Shown piece by piece: positions 17,103-25,337 of a DNA stretch of 64,000 nt. The translations under genes were made by a program, and so were the position numbers. How positions within the stretch are numbered: the first letter of the stretch is position 1; the number at the start of each line of letters is the position of its first letter. Under the pieces are notes generated by a model. That model was not told the origin of the DNA, made no database searches, and worked only from the letters and a program-made list of their open reading frames with translations. Source of the stretch: Woeseiaceae bacterium. Lineage in GTDB: Bacteria; Pseudomonadota; Gammaproteobacteria; Steroidobacterales; Woeseiaceae. Location: positions 1 through 64,000 of the forward strand of contig JANQGQ010000013.1 in assembly GCA_028277185.1 (NCBI GenBank). The letters run 5' to 3'.

Positions 17103-17840
17103 GTGAGACTGTTAATCGTTACCCTCGCGTTCGCCGTGAGCCCGCTTTTCGCCGGCGAGATCGAAGACAAGGTCAATGCCGCACTCGCCGCCGAGGCGCG
17201 GCCCGAAGCCGACCGCGCGCGCGACCGCAACCGGCGCCCGCTGCAAACGCTCGAGTTTTTCGGTCTCGAGGACGACATGCGCGTACTCGAGTTGATACCT
17301 GGCGGCGGCTGGTACACGCGAATCCTCGCGCCGGTTCTGGCCGACAGGGGCAAACTCTACGTCGCGATGGGCACCGGCAGAATTCAGGAGACGATTCTGA
17401 CGGAGCCCGGCTTCGACAGGGTCGAAGTCATCGAGACCACGGCAAACATCCGCCGTGAGCCCGGCGCCCGCTTCTACTCCGCCGACGACTTCGAGCTCGA
17501 CGTGAACGATATCGATCTGGCACTGACCTTCCGCAACGTGCACAACTTCGACGCCGAAGGCAGAGCGCGCATGCACCGCGCCGTCTTTGCCGCGCTGCGA
17601 TCGGGCGGCCTCTACGGCGTCGTGGACCACACGCGCCGCCACATGGAAGACGAGACGCCGGAGAACCGCCGCCGCATCGACCCGGTCCTCGTAATCAAGG
17701 AAGCGCTCGATGCCGGCTTCGAGTTCGTCGACTATAGCGATCTGCACTATCGCGCCGACGACGAACTCGAGTACGAGGTGGGACGCCGGGCGGTCTCTGG
17801 CAATACGGACCGCTTTACTTTTCTGTTCCGGAAGCCCTGA
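17103..17840 (+). CDS. Class I SAM-dependent methyltransferase-like protein with signal peptide
   Basis: A 245-residue protein starting at GTG, set by an AGGAG seven bases upstream. Residues 1-17 look like a Sec signal peptide (LLIVTLAFAVSPLFAGE, cleavage after the Ala). The mature part has a Rossmann methyltransferase core: motif I is VLELIPGGGWYTRIL, the acidic post-I strand is KLYVAMG, and DIDLALTFRNVHNF matches motif IV/V. Related proteins with predicted signal peptides occur in other proteobacteria, but SAM is not known in the periplasm, so an export-plus-methylation role is puzzling. It lies alone between the antiporter and the oxidoreductase operon. Confidence 0.75.
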   Translation: MRLLIVTLAFAVSPLFAGEIEDKVNAALAAEARPEADRARDRNRRPLQTLEFFGLEDDMRVLELIPGGGWYTRILAPVLADRGKLYVAMGTGRIQETILTEPGFDRVEVIETTANIRREPGARFYSADDFELDVNDIDLALTFRNVHNFDAEGRARMHRAVFAALRSGGLYGVVDHTRRHMEDETPENRRRIDPVLVIKEALDAGFEFVDYSDLHYRADDELEYEVGRRAVSGNTDRFTFLFRKP

Positions 17841-17851
17841 CCGCGCCCCGA

Positions 17852-18955
17852 TCAGGGAACGTCGACGATGATCTTGCCTCGCGCGCGGCGGGTCTCGGAA
17901 TAGCGAATCGCATCCGGGACCTCCGCCAGCGGGTAGTGCCGATCGATGACGGGTTTGACCTCGCCCGTGGCCATCAATGCGGCGATCGCCTCGAGCGACG
18001 CGGAATCGAGCGTCGCAAACAGGGTCACGATCTCGTTATCGACGAAGTTCCCGAGCCACATCGCCTGCAGCGGTCGCCTGAACGGCGCCAGCCAGTTGCC
18101 CTTGGGGCCGCCGACGATGACCATGCGGCCGCCCTCCCCGAGCATTTTGTGATTGGCCGACGGCGAGTAGTTGCCGACCATGTCGACGATGAGGTCGAAA
18201 CGCTCGTCGGCGTCGAGATAGCTCTCACGCGTGTAGTCGAAGACCCGGTCCGCACCGATCGAGCGGACCATCCCGACGTTGCGCGTCGAACAAACGCCGC
18301 TGACCGTCGCGCCCATGGCCTTCGCGATCTGCACCGCGAAAGTGCCGACACCGCCCGACGCGCCGTTGACGAGCACGTGCTCGCCGGAGCGCAGACCGCC
18401 TTTGTCACGTAAGGCCTGAAGCGCGGTCGCGCCGGCAATGCCAACTGCCGCCGCCTCGGCGAAGCTTACGTTGTCGGGTTTCTTCGCGACGGCACCCGTC
18501 TCCCGCACCGCTACGTACTCGGCAAAGGCGCCGTTCCGCCCGCCGAACACGGCGTCGCCCGGAGCGAATTTCGTCACCGACGCGCCGACGGCTTCGACCA
18601 CGCCGGCGAAGTCCACGCCGACGCGCGGATCGCCGGGCGAGCCGATCCCGGAGCTCAGGCGCATCACGTAGGGCGAGCCGCGCATGTAGTGGTAGTCCAG
18701 CGGGTTCACGGCGGCGTTCTCGATCCGGACCAGAATCTCGTCGGCGGCGGGCACCGGCTTTGCCACGCGCTCCAGCGCCAATACGTCGGCCGATCCGTAG
18801 CATCGCCCGGTTATCGCTTGCATGGTCTCGACATCGTCGGCAAGCGCGGGCGGCTCCGGGCAAGGGGCGCTATGGCTCAGCACGGCGGCGCCGATACCGA
18901 CGCCGACGGCGACAACCGCGAGGAAACCGAGAGGAATTTTGTAACGCTTTTTCAC
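17852..18955 (-). CDS. Membrane-anchored zinc-independent MDR/quinone-oxidoreductase-like protein
   Basis: A 367-residue medium-chain dehydrogenase/reductase with an N-terminal TM anchor (residues 8-27, GFLAVVAVGVGIGAAVLSH). The GroES-like domain contains NAAVNPLDYHYMRG and GVDFAGVVEAVG; the NADPH-binding site is GASGGVGTFAVQIAKAMGA. Catalytic zinc ligands are absent, so it is of quinone oxidoreductase type. The GTG start overlaps the SDR stop as GTGA, with GGGAG about seven bases upstream; an ATG four codons earlier is possible. It is the last gene of a four-gene minus-strand operon. The substrate is unknown. Confidence 0.85.
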   Translation of the reverse strand: MKKRYKIPLGFLAVVAVGVGIGAAVLSHSAPCPEPPALADDVETMQAITGRCYGSADVLALERVAKPVPAADEILVRIENAAVNPLDYHYMRGSPYVMRLSSGIGSPGDPRVGVDFAGVVEAVGASVTKFAPGDAVFGGRNGAFAEYVAVRETGAVAKKPDNVSFAEAAAVGIAGATALQALRDKGGLRSGEHVLVNGASGGVGTFAVQIAKAMGATVSGVCSTRNVGMVRSIGADRVFDYTRESYLDADERFDLIVDMVGNYSPSANHKMLGEGGRMVIVGGPKGNWLAPFRRPLQAMWLGNFVDNEIVTLFATLDSASLEAIAALMATGEVKPVIDRHYPLAEVPDAIRYSETRRARGKIIVDVP

Positions 18956-19659
18956 GGCCGCTCCCATACCGGTTGCCGCTGAACGATATCGATCTCGCTG
19001 GGAACGGCGGCGGGGCTGGATGCCAGCACGTAGTCCACGGCCCGAACGATATCCGCCAATGGTATCGCTTTCTGCTCCGCGGTTCGCCCTTCGGCTATGT
19101 CCCGAAGTACCTCCGGCGTTGCGACGTTTGCCGGATTGATCGTCGACACCCCGATGCCGAGCGGTCCGAGCGACAGCGCGAGCGCCTGCGCGGCCCCGCG
19201 CAGACCGAACTTGGACGCACTGTTCGCCACCTCGACGGATGCGGCGTTGTCCCTCCCGGTCACGGAACCCATGAGCACGACCCTGGCACCGTCCGCCCGC
19301 CCGAGCGCAGGCAATAGTCTCTGCACGAGCAGGATCGGCGCCACGAGGTTGACGTCGATTACGAAGCAGGTTTCCGCGGGCGGGCTGTCTTCGAAACGAT
19401 ACGCCGACGTGAACGCCCCCTGCTCCCAGACGCCGCCGAGATACAGCAGCGCGTCGAGCGGCCCGTCGCCCACACCCGCGACCACCGCATCGATTCCGGC
19501 GTCGTCGGCCATGTCTGCCCGCAGCCATTCGCCGGCTGGCGCCGGCGTTCGCGAAACGGCAATCAGCCGCCGGGTCTCCGGCGCGAGATGCGCGGCTACG
19601 GCGGCACCGATGCCGCGGCTGGCTCCCACGAGAACGATCGTGCCGAATCGCATGCTCAC
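18952..19659 (-). CDS. Short-chain dehydrogenase/reductase with catalytic Tyr replaced
   Basis: A 235-residue SDR. The cofactor motif GASRGIG (12-18), active-site Asn in DVNLVAP (104), Ser in VLMGSVTGR (132) and Lys in SASKFGLRG (150) are present, but the YxxxK Tyr is Asn at 146 (VANSASKF). A single base change (TAC to AAC) would explain it. Loss of the Tyr usually abolishes or changes SDR chemistry, so it may bind substrate without turnover or have a different role. It overlaps its neighbours on both sides by four bases. The start is GTG at 19659, or ATG at 19653. Confidence 0.85.
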   Translation of the reverse strand: MSMRFGTIVLVGASRGIGAAVAAHLAPETRRLIAVSRTPAPAGEWLRADMADDAGIDAVVAGVGDGPLDALLYLGGVWEQGAFTSAYRFEDSPPAETCFVIDVNLVAPILLVQRLLPALGRADGARVVLMGSVTGRDNAASVEVANSASKFGLRGAAQALALSLGPLGIGVSTINPANVATPEVLRDIAEGRTAEQKAIPLADIVRAVDYVLASSPAAVPSEIDIVQRQPVWERP

Positions 19660-20123
19660 AACCAGCGCCGTACCGAGTTCAGGTAGCGCTCGTAATCGCC
19701 GCCGAAGCTCTCCCGGAGCGCCCGTTCTTCCGGCTTGATTTGAAACTCGGTCAGGTAAATCGCGAACGCCGGCAGGACGAGCAGCGCAGCGAGTGGCGAA
19801 CCGAGCTCCAGGGTCCAGGCGAACAGCACGAGGCCGAGGCCTAAGTACATCGGGTTCCGCGTCAGCGAGAATACGTCCCCGGTCACGACGGTCGATGCAC
19901 GTTCCGGATGATTCGGATGGACGGTCGTGCCGTGCCGGCGAAAGACCAGCACGCCACGAATCGCAATCGCCAGGCCGGCGACGGCAAGCGCCAACGCAAT
20001 CCAGCGCTGCCCCGGAATGGCCGCCGACGCGAACGGCAGCAGCCGATCGACGGCCCAGATGCCCGTCGCGGCGACCAGCCAGACGATTATGGGCGGCACC
20101 TTGAGTTCGAGTGCCTCACGCAC
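19656..20123 (-). CDS. Isoprenylcysteine carboxylmethyltransferase-like (PEMT/ICMT) membrane protein
   Basis: A 155-residue integral membrane protein with four or five TM helices. The C-terminal half carries the family pattern TVHPNHPERASTVVTGDVF, then SLTRNPMYLGLGLVLFAW and a terminal EERALRESFGGDYERYL segment, which is the SAM-binding region of ICMT/PEMT-type methyltransferases. Bacterial members methylate small phenolic, sulfur or lipid substrates; this one is unassigned. It starts four bases after the amidohydrolase stop and overlaps the SDR start by four, so it is co-translated with them. Confidence 0.85.
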   Translation of the reverse strand: MREALELKVPPIIVWLVAATGIWAVDRLLPFASAAIPGQRWIALALAVAGLAIAIRGVLVFRRHGTTVHPNHPERASTVVTGDVFSLTRNPMYLGLGLVLFAWTLELGSPLAALLVLPAFAIYLTEFQIKPEERALRESFGGDYERYLNSVRRWL

Positions 20124-20127
20124 GCGT

Positions 20128-21540
20128 TCAGACCTGGAACAGCAGGAACTCGCGCCGGTTTTTCGGCCCGAAGGTCAGGTGGTGCGGGTCGCGTCGGTCG
20201 CGGTATTCCTCCCGGCGCCGCTCCACCTCGTCCGCGCCGGCACGCAGTTTCGCCTCCTCGATGTCGATCCCGTAGGGCTTCATGGCATTGAGGCCGAATA
20301 TCTTCGCGCGCAACGAGTCGGTGATCTCCGGGTAGCCAAACTCCTCGCGCACGTCCTGGACGATCTGGAAGGACCGAAACGCCTGGATCTGATCCTGCGG
20401 CGAGCCGTACCAGATCGAGTCGGTGCCCCACAGCACGTTCTCCTCGCCCAGATGCTTGACGAGCTTGCCGATCCCATGCGCCGCGCTGTCCACGTCCCGC
20501 ATCAGCCCGCGCCAGGTCGAGCCGAGTTCGGCATACACGTTCGAGCCCTTACCGAGGCCGGCGGCCTCGACCGAGCGGATCAGCTCGTCGAGCCCCTCGC
20601 CGCGGTCGGGATCGTACGGACCTTCCGGCTGATTCGGAATCCAGCCCGAGTGATAGATCAGGAAATTCACGTCCGGAAACTGCTTCGCCGCGGGACCGAC
20701 ATCCGTACACAGCGAATGCTCGTAGGAGCGGCGCCCGAACGGAATGCCCTTGTGAATACAGATGTTTTTGACGCCCAGCGACCGGGCCTTCTCGATGAAT
20801 TCGAGCCCGACGTCGTCCGTCAGCCAGAAACCTTTGCCGTCCGGCCCCCACTGCGTATAGGTCTTCCAGGCCGACACGCCGTAGGTCCCGGCAAGCTCGT
20901 CCATACCGTCGAGATCGCCCTCCTGATTCGGATTGACGCGGCCGTGGATCAGCAGGCGCTGCGTCCCTTCCAGCTCGTCGACGATGCGCCGCGTGGCGTC
21001 CGCCTCCTCGATCGTCAGCGGCTCAGCGTCGCGCCGGGACGGCACGAACGAGAGGACCATCATGTCGGTATCGGCGTCGAGGAAGACGTCTTTGACGAAG
21101 TCGTCGGCCCCGAGGCAGCGCATGTAGTCGCGGCTCACGTAGTCGAACTGGGCGCACTCCGCCTTGCGGCTTGCGGCGACGCTCGGCGGCACGTAGTGCC
21201 CCTGGACGTCGAAGATGAACTCCTTCTTGCCGATACGGGATTCGGCAAGCAGCTGATCTTCGCCAGCGTCGTCGGGCAGCTCGAAGCCGCCGGCCTTGCG
21301 GCCGGCCTCGGCGTTCGCGCGGTTGATCGCCAGCAGGGTCGTTGCGGCGCCGGCGGCGCTGATGACGAATTCACGGCGCCCCATACCCAGCCGTTTCGCG
21401 CTGCGGCTCACGGCCTCCTGCGCCAGCACGTTCGCGTGCTCGTTGCGGGCTTCGAGCGGAATCGGCTCGTACTCGGCGTTGGACGTAGTGTCGAGCTTGA
21501 CGGGAAGGCGCTCGCCTTCGGGGTCGAAACGGTACTTCAT
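20128..21540 (-). CDS. Tat-type secreted amidohydrolase (amidohydrolase_2 family)
   Basis: A 470-residue protein. A strong GAGGAGGGG lies about seven bases before the ATG, fixing the start. A twin-arginine motif (MGRREFVISAAGAATTLL) sits at residues 53-70 after an unusually long polar N-region, suggesting Tat export. The remaining domain is a TIM-barrel amidohydrolase: FDVQGHYV (metal-site start), the second-half ICIHKGIPF, FLIYHSGW and VLWGTDSIWYG, which carries the final Asp. Related enzymes hydrolyse or decarboxylate aromatic or lactone-like compounds. It is the first gene of the four-gene operon; the substrate is unknown. Confidence 0.85.
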   Translation of the reverse strand: MKYRFDPEGERLPVKLDTTSNAEYEPIPLEARNEHANVLAQEAVSRSAKRLGMGRREFVISAAGAATTLLAINRANAEAGRKAGGFELPDDAGEDQLLAESRIGKKEFIFDVQGHYVPPSVAASRKAECAQFDYVSRDYMRCLGADDFVKDVFLDADTDMMVLSFVPSRRDAEPLTIEEADATRRIVDELEGTQRLLIHGRVNPNQEGDLDGMDELAGTYGVSAWKTYTQWGPDGKGFWLTDDVGLEFIEKARSLGVKNICIHKGIPFGRRSYEHSLCTDVGPAAKQFPDVNFLIYHSGWIPNQPEGPYDPDRGEGLDELIRSVEAAGLGKGSNVYAELGSTWRGLMRDVDSAAHGIGKLVKHLGEENVLWGTDSIWYGSPQDQIQAFRSFQIVQDVREEFGYPEITDSLRAKIFGLNAMKPYGIDIEEAKLRAGADEVERRREEYRDRRDPHHLTFGPKNRREFLLFQV

Positions 21541-21685
21541 GGTGTTCCCCTCCTCATTGAGTCGCGAGGCAGCCAGACCACGCTGGCCGAGGCACGATAT
21601 CGTTGTTGTTCGCGAATAGTAACGCTTTAGAAGGGAAAACCGCGCGCAGGTTCATTGCGCGATTGCCGGAAGGAGCGTCGCTGAA

Positions 21686-21756
21686 GCAAAGCGCAACGCC
21701 GCCAGACGCGAAAAGACGCGGCGAGTGGTTCAACGAATTACTGACTCAGGACACTA
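21686..21756 (-). repeat. Partial copy of MITE-like palindromic repeat at the third PilT-like ATPase stop
   Basis: Positions 21686-21756 match the right half of the full element at 24049-24211, including the strings ACGCCGCCAGACGCG and AGACGCGGCGA and the terminus GGACAC followed by TA. The TA supplies the first two bases of the TAG stop of the upstream ATPase gene. The left half is missing or too diverged to recognise. Confidence 0.75.
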
Positions 21757-22812
21757 GCCGCCGAAGTTGACCTTGGCTTCGAGGTTGGAGCGCGAATCCG
21801 CGTGCGTCATCGCCTCTTCGAGCGTAATGATGCCGTCCTTGTACAGGCCGAGCAGCGCTTCGTCGAAGGTCTGCATGCCCTGCTCGCCCGAGTCGCGGTG
21901 CGCCTCCTTCACGTCTTCGATCCGGCCTTTCATGACCAGGTCCTTGACGTGCGGCGTATTGAGCATCAGCTCGACGGCCGCGACGCGCTTGCCGTTGCGG
22001 CCGCGGACGAGCCGCTGCGAGAGTATCGCCCGGAGGTAGTGGGCAAGGTCCATGAACACCTGCGCGTGCTGCTGCTGCGGAAACATGTTGATGATGCGGT
22101 CGAGCGTCTCGGCGGCATTGTTGGAGTGCAGCGTGGAGAGGACGAGGTGGCCTGTTCCCGCCATGTCGAGCGCCGCCTGCATGGCCTCGCGATCGCGGAT
22201 CTCGCCGATCTGGATGACGTCGGGTGCAGCGCGGACCGCCGACTTCAGAGCCCGGTGGTACGACTTCGTGTCGAGGCCGACTTCGCGCTGATTGACGATG
22301 GACTGCTTGTTGGGGTGCAGGAACTCGATCGGATCCTCGACGGTGATGATGTGCGACGAGGTCTTCTCGTTGCGGTGGTTGACCATCGCGGCCAGCGTCG
22401 TCGACTTACCCGCGCCCGTCGCGCCGACCATGAGGATCAGGCCGCGGCGGAGCATCGTCAGTTCCTTGAGCTGCTCGGGCATGCCAAGCTCGTCGAGGGT
22501 CGGCAGCTCGTTGGTGATATAGCGCAGCACCATCGCGACGTTGCCGCGCTGATGGAAGACATTGACCCGGAAGCGGCCGAGGCCCTTTTCGGAGATCGCG
22601 AAGTCGATCTCCAGTTCCTTGTTGAACGCCTCCATCTGCTCTTCGGTCATGAGCTCGAGCGCGGCCTGACGAACCATCTTGGGGGTCATCTCGAGCTTGT
22701 TGACCGGCATGATCTTGCCCTCGATTTTGATCTTCGCGGGCGCGAACGGCGCGAAGAACAGGTCCGAGGCCTTCTTCTCGACCATGAGCTTGAACAGGGG
22801 CTTGACGTTCAT
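21754..22812 (-). CDS. Third PilT/PilU-family type IV pilus ATPase
   Basis: A 352-residue hexameric secretion-ATPase subunit of the PilT class. Walker A is GATGAGKSTT (130-139), the Asp-box contains ITVEDPIEFLH, Walker B is VIQIGEIRDR, and the His-box is GHLVLSTLHSNN. It resembles PilU at the N-terminus (LFKLMVEKKASDLFF) but lacks the extended PilU C-terminal tail and the PilT AIRNLIRE motif. It is the last of three tandem ATPase genes, 38 bases after pilU. Most gammaproteobacteria have only PilT and PilU here, so this is a lineage-specific paralogue that may tune retraction (inference). Confidence 0.9.
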   Translation of the reverse strand: MNVKPLFKLMVEKKASDLFFAPFAPAKIKIEGKIMPVNKLEMTPKMVRQAALELMTEEQMEAFNKELEIDFAISEKGLGRFRVNVFHQRGNVAMVLRYITNELPTLDELGMPEQLKELTMLRRGLILMVGATGAGKSTTLAAMVNHRNEKTSSHIITVEDPIEFLHPNKQSIVNQREVGLDTKSYHRALKSAVRAAPDVIQIGEIRDREAMQAALDMAGTGHLVLSTLHSNNAAETLDRIINMFPQQQHAQVFMDLAHYLRAILSQRLVRGRNGKRVAAVELMLNTPHVKDLVMKGRIEDVKEAHRDSGEQGMQTFDEALLGLYKDGIITLEEAMTHADSRSNLEAKVNFGG

Positions 22813-22850
22813 AAATCGGTCCGTGTATCGGCTTCAGGGTCTGCCAAAAC

Positions 22851-24008
22851 CTAGAAAGTCTGAGCCGTGTCTTCTTCCATGATGTGCAGCGACTCGGATT
22901 GCTGGTCGGCAATCGAAGAATCGCGCTTGGATTCGAGCTTGACGCGCAGCCTGAGCTCGTTCTTCGAGTCGGCGTTGCGCATTGCTTCTTCGTAGGAAAT
23001 GATGCCGTCCTCGTAGAGATAAAACAGCGACTGGTCGAAGGTCTGCATGCCCAGGCGGGTCGACTTGGCCATGATCTCCTTGATCTGCCCGACTTCGCCT
23101 TTGAAGATGAGGTCCGCGATCAGCGGCGTGTTCAGCATGATTTCCATGGCGGCAATACGTCCGATGCCGCCCTCACGGGGTATGAGTCGCTGCGAGATGA
23201 TGGACCGCGCGTTCAGCGACAGATCCATCAGGAGCTGCTGCCGGCGCTCCTCGGGGAAGAAGTTGATGATGCGGTCCAGCGCCTGGTTCGCGCTGTTGGC
23301 GTGCAGCGTCGCGAGGCACAGGTGACCGGTCTCGGCGAACTGGATCGCGTACTCCATCGTCTCCCGGTCGCGAATCTCGCCGATCAGGATCACGTCCGGC
23401 GCCTGCCGCAGCGTATTCTTGAGCGCGGCGTGCCAGCTTTCGGTGTCCAGGCCCACCTCGCGCTGCGTGATCACGCAGCCTTTGTGAGGATGGACGTATT
23501 CGACGGGATCCTCGATCGACACTATGTGGCCGCGGGAATTCTCGTTGCGATGCCCGATCATGGCTGCAAGCGTCGTCGACTTACCGGAACCCGTACCGCC
23601 GACGATCAGACAGATGCCGCGCTTGTTCATGACGACGTCTTTGAGGATGGGCGGCATGTCGAGTTCGTGCAGCGTCGGAATTTCGGTCGTGATCGTTCTG
23701 AGCACCGCCCCGACGTAGCCCTGCTGAATGAAGGCGCTGACGCGGAAGCGGCCGATCCCCTGCGGCGCGATAGCGAAGTTGCACTCCTTGGTCGCGTCGA
23801 ACTCCTTGATCTGCTTGTCGTTCATGATCGCGCGAACCATCATCGCGCTCTGGTCCGCGGTCAGCGGAGAGTCGGTCGCCTTGTGGATGGTGCCGTCGAC
23901 CTTGATCGCCGGCGGAAAACCCTTGGTTATGAAGAGGTCGGAGCCGTTGCGCTCGACCATCTTCTTGAGCAGGTTCTGAGTCAGCCGTACCGCTTGTTCG
24001 CGTTCCAT
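22851..24008 (-). CDS. pilU: Type IV pilus accessory retraction ATPase PilU
   Basis: A 385-residue PilT-family ATPase that aids PilT in retraction at the inner membrane base. Walker A is GGTGSGKSTT (137-146), the Asp-box ISIEDPVEYVH, Walker B VILIGEIRDR and the His-box GHLCLATLHANS are intact. CVITQREVGLDTESWHAALKN and the C-terminal extension beyond DSKNELRLRVKLESK are typical of PilU rather than PilT. An AGGA nine bases upstream supports the ATG. About 200 bases, largely a palindromic repeat, separate it from pilT, so the two may be less tightly coupled than usual. Confidence 0.95.
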   Translation of the reverse strand: MEREQAVRLTQNLLKKMVERNGSDLFITKGFPPAIKVDGTIHKATDSPLTADQSAMMVRAIMNDKQIKEFDATKECNFAIAPQGIGRFRVSAFIQQGYVGAVLRTITTEIPTLHELDMPPILKDVVMNKRGICLIVGGTGSGKSTTLAAMIGHRNENSRGHIVSIEDPVEYVHPHKGCVITQREVGLDTESWHAALKNTLRQAPDVILIGEIRDRETMEYAIQFAETGHLCLATLHANSANQALDRIINFFPEERRQQLLMDLSLNARSIISQRLIPREGGIGRIAAMEIMLNTPLIADLIFKGEVGQIKEIMAKSTRLGMQTFDQSLFYLYEDGIISYEEAMRNADSKNELRLRVKLESKRDSSIADQQSESLHIMEEDTAQTF

Positions 24009-24025
24009 GTTCGACGTTCCTTTTT

Positions 24026-24049
24026 CAGCGCCCGTTCGTTCGGGCTGCT
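24026..24049. repeat. Hairpin between pilT and pilU
   Basis: The arms GCCCG and CGGGC with flanking AGC/GCT bracket a TTCGTT loop. On the coding (minus) strand it is followed by an A-run, not a T-run, so it is unlikely to be an intrinsic terminator. It sits about 18 bases before the pilU start and could affect message stability or translation. Confidence 0.5.
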
Positions 24050-24211
24050 AGTGGCCTGTCCCGTTGATTCGTTGAACGAGTCGGCAGCGGATTTTCGTGG
24101 CTGGCAAGGCGCGGCGACGAGTCATAGCAGGGCTATGGCGAGGAGCCGCAACGCCGCCAGACGCGATAAGACGCGGCGAATTGCTCAACGAAGCAACGGG
24201 ACAGGACACTA
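24049..24211. mobile_element. MITE-like palindromic repeat between pilT and pilU
   Basis: A non-coding element of about 160 bp with imperfect terminal inverted repeats (left GTGGCCTGTCCCGTTG from 24051, right its near-complement ending at 24209), flanked on both sides by TA. The core is itself palindromic, with CATAGC-AGG-GCTATG at the centre. TA flanks and terminal repeats without a transposase fit an IS630/mariner-type MITE (inference). The right TA supplies the first two bases of the pilT TAG stop; joining the flanks without the element also gives TAG, so the target appears to have been the stop codon. Confidence 0.75.
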
Positions 24212-25249
24212 AAAGTTTTCCTTGTTCACGGCGCGGAAGCGCGCTTCTTCCTTGTTGATCAAGCCTTTGGCAAGCAGCTCGGTGAGGTTCTGGTCGAGCG
24301 TCTGCATCCCGGAGCCCTGACCGGTCTGAATCGCGGAGTACATCTGTGCGATCTTGCCTTCGCGGATCAGGTTCCGGATGGCGGGCGTTCCGATCATGAT
24401 CTCGTGCGCCGCGATTCGCCCGCCGCCGATCCGCTTCAGGAGCGTTTGCGAGATCACCGCCCGCAGCGACTCGGAGAGCATCGCGCGGACCATCTCCTTT
24501 TCCGCGGCCGGGAACACGTCGACGATACGGTCGATCGTCTTGGCCGCGGAACTCGTGTGCAGCGTGCCGAAAACCAGGTGCCCGGTTTCGGCGGCCGTCA
24601 GCGCCAGCCGGATGGTCTCGAGGTCGCGCAGCTCGCCGACGAGGATCACGTCCGGATCCTCGCGCAGGGCCGAGCGCAGCGCCTCGTTGAAGCCAAGCGT
24701 ATCGCGATGGACCTCGCGCTGATTGACGAGCGACTTCTTCGACTCGTGCACGAACTCGATCGGATCCTCGATCGTGAGGATGTGGTCGGGCTTGTTCTCG
24801 TTGATGTAGTCGACCATCGCGGCGAGGGTGGTGCTTTTGCCGGAGCCTGTGGGACCGGTTACGAGCACGATTCCCCTGGGATGCATCGAGACGTCCTTGA
24901 AGATCGCCGGCGCCCCGAGATCGTCGAGCGTGAGGATCTCCGAGGGGATCGTCCGGAATACCGCCGCCGAACCGCGATTCTGGTTGTACGCGTTGACGCG
25001 AAAGCGCGCCAGCTTGGGAATCTCGAAGGAGAAGTCGGTCTCCAGGAACTCTTCGTAGTCCTTCCGCTGCTTGTCATTCATGATGTCGTACACCATGCTA
25101 TTGACATCCTTATGGGTCAGCGCGGGCATGTTGATACGCTTGATGTCGCCATCGACGCGGATCATCGGCGGCACCCCTCCCGACAGGTGCAGGTCAGACG
25201 CGTTATTCTTCACCGTGAACGACAAGAGCTGGGCAACGTCGACGGCCAT
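24209..25249 (-). CDS. pilT: Type IV pilus retraction ATPase PilT
   Basis: A 346-residue PilT. Walker A is GPTGSGKSTT (132-141), the Asp-box LTIEDPIEFVH, Walker B VILVGELRDL and the His-box GHLVFGTLHTSS are intact. The C-terminal AIRNLIREGKIAQM motif required for retraction identifies it as PilT rather than a paralogue. It powers pilus depolymerisation, and so twitching and DNA uptake, from the cytoplasmic side of the pilus machine. It is divergent from yggS. Its TAG stop lies at the edge of a MITE-like element. Confidence 0.96.
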   Translation of the reverse strand: MAVDVAQLLSFTVKNNASDLHLSGGVPPMIRVDGDIKRINMPALTHKDVNSMVYDIMNDKQRKDYEEFLETDFSFEIPKLARFRVNAYNQNRGSAAVFRTIPSEILTLDDLGAPAIFKDVSMHPRGIVLVTGPTGSGKSTTLAAMVDYINENKPDHILTIEDPIEFVHESKKSLVNQREVHRDTLGFNEALRSALREDPDVILVGELRDLETIRLALTAAETGHLVFGTLHTSSAAKTIDRIVDVFPAAEKEMVRAMLSESLRAVISQTLLKRIGGGRIAAHEIMIGTPAIRNLIREGKIAQMYSAIQTGQGSGMQTLDQNLTELLAKGLINKEEARFRAVNKENF

Positions 25250-25337
25250 GGATCTCCCTCAAGACAAGTGGACGACCGGACTTACCATAACCCGGCGCGA
25301 ATGTCGGACTAGTATAGCGAAGCACCCGGACCAAAAC

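Noticed and set aside
24026-24049. Hairpin after pilT as an intrinsic terminator
   Set aside because: On the transcribed strand it is followed by A residues, not T residues.
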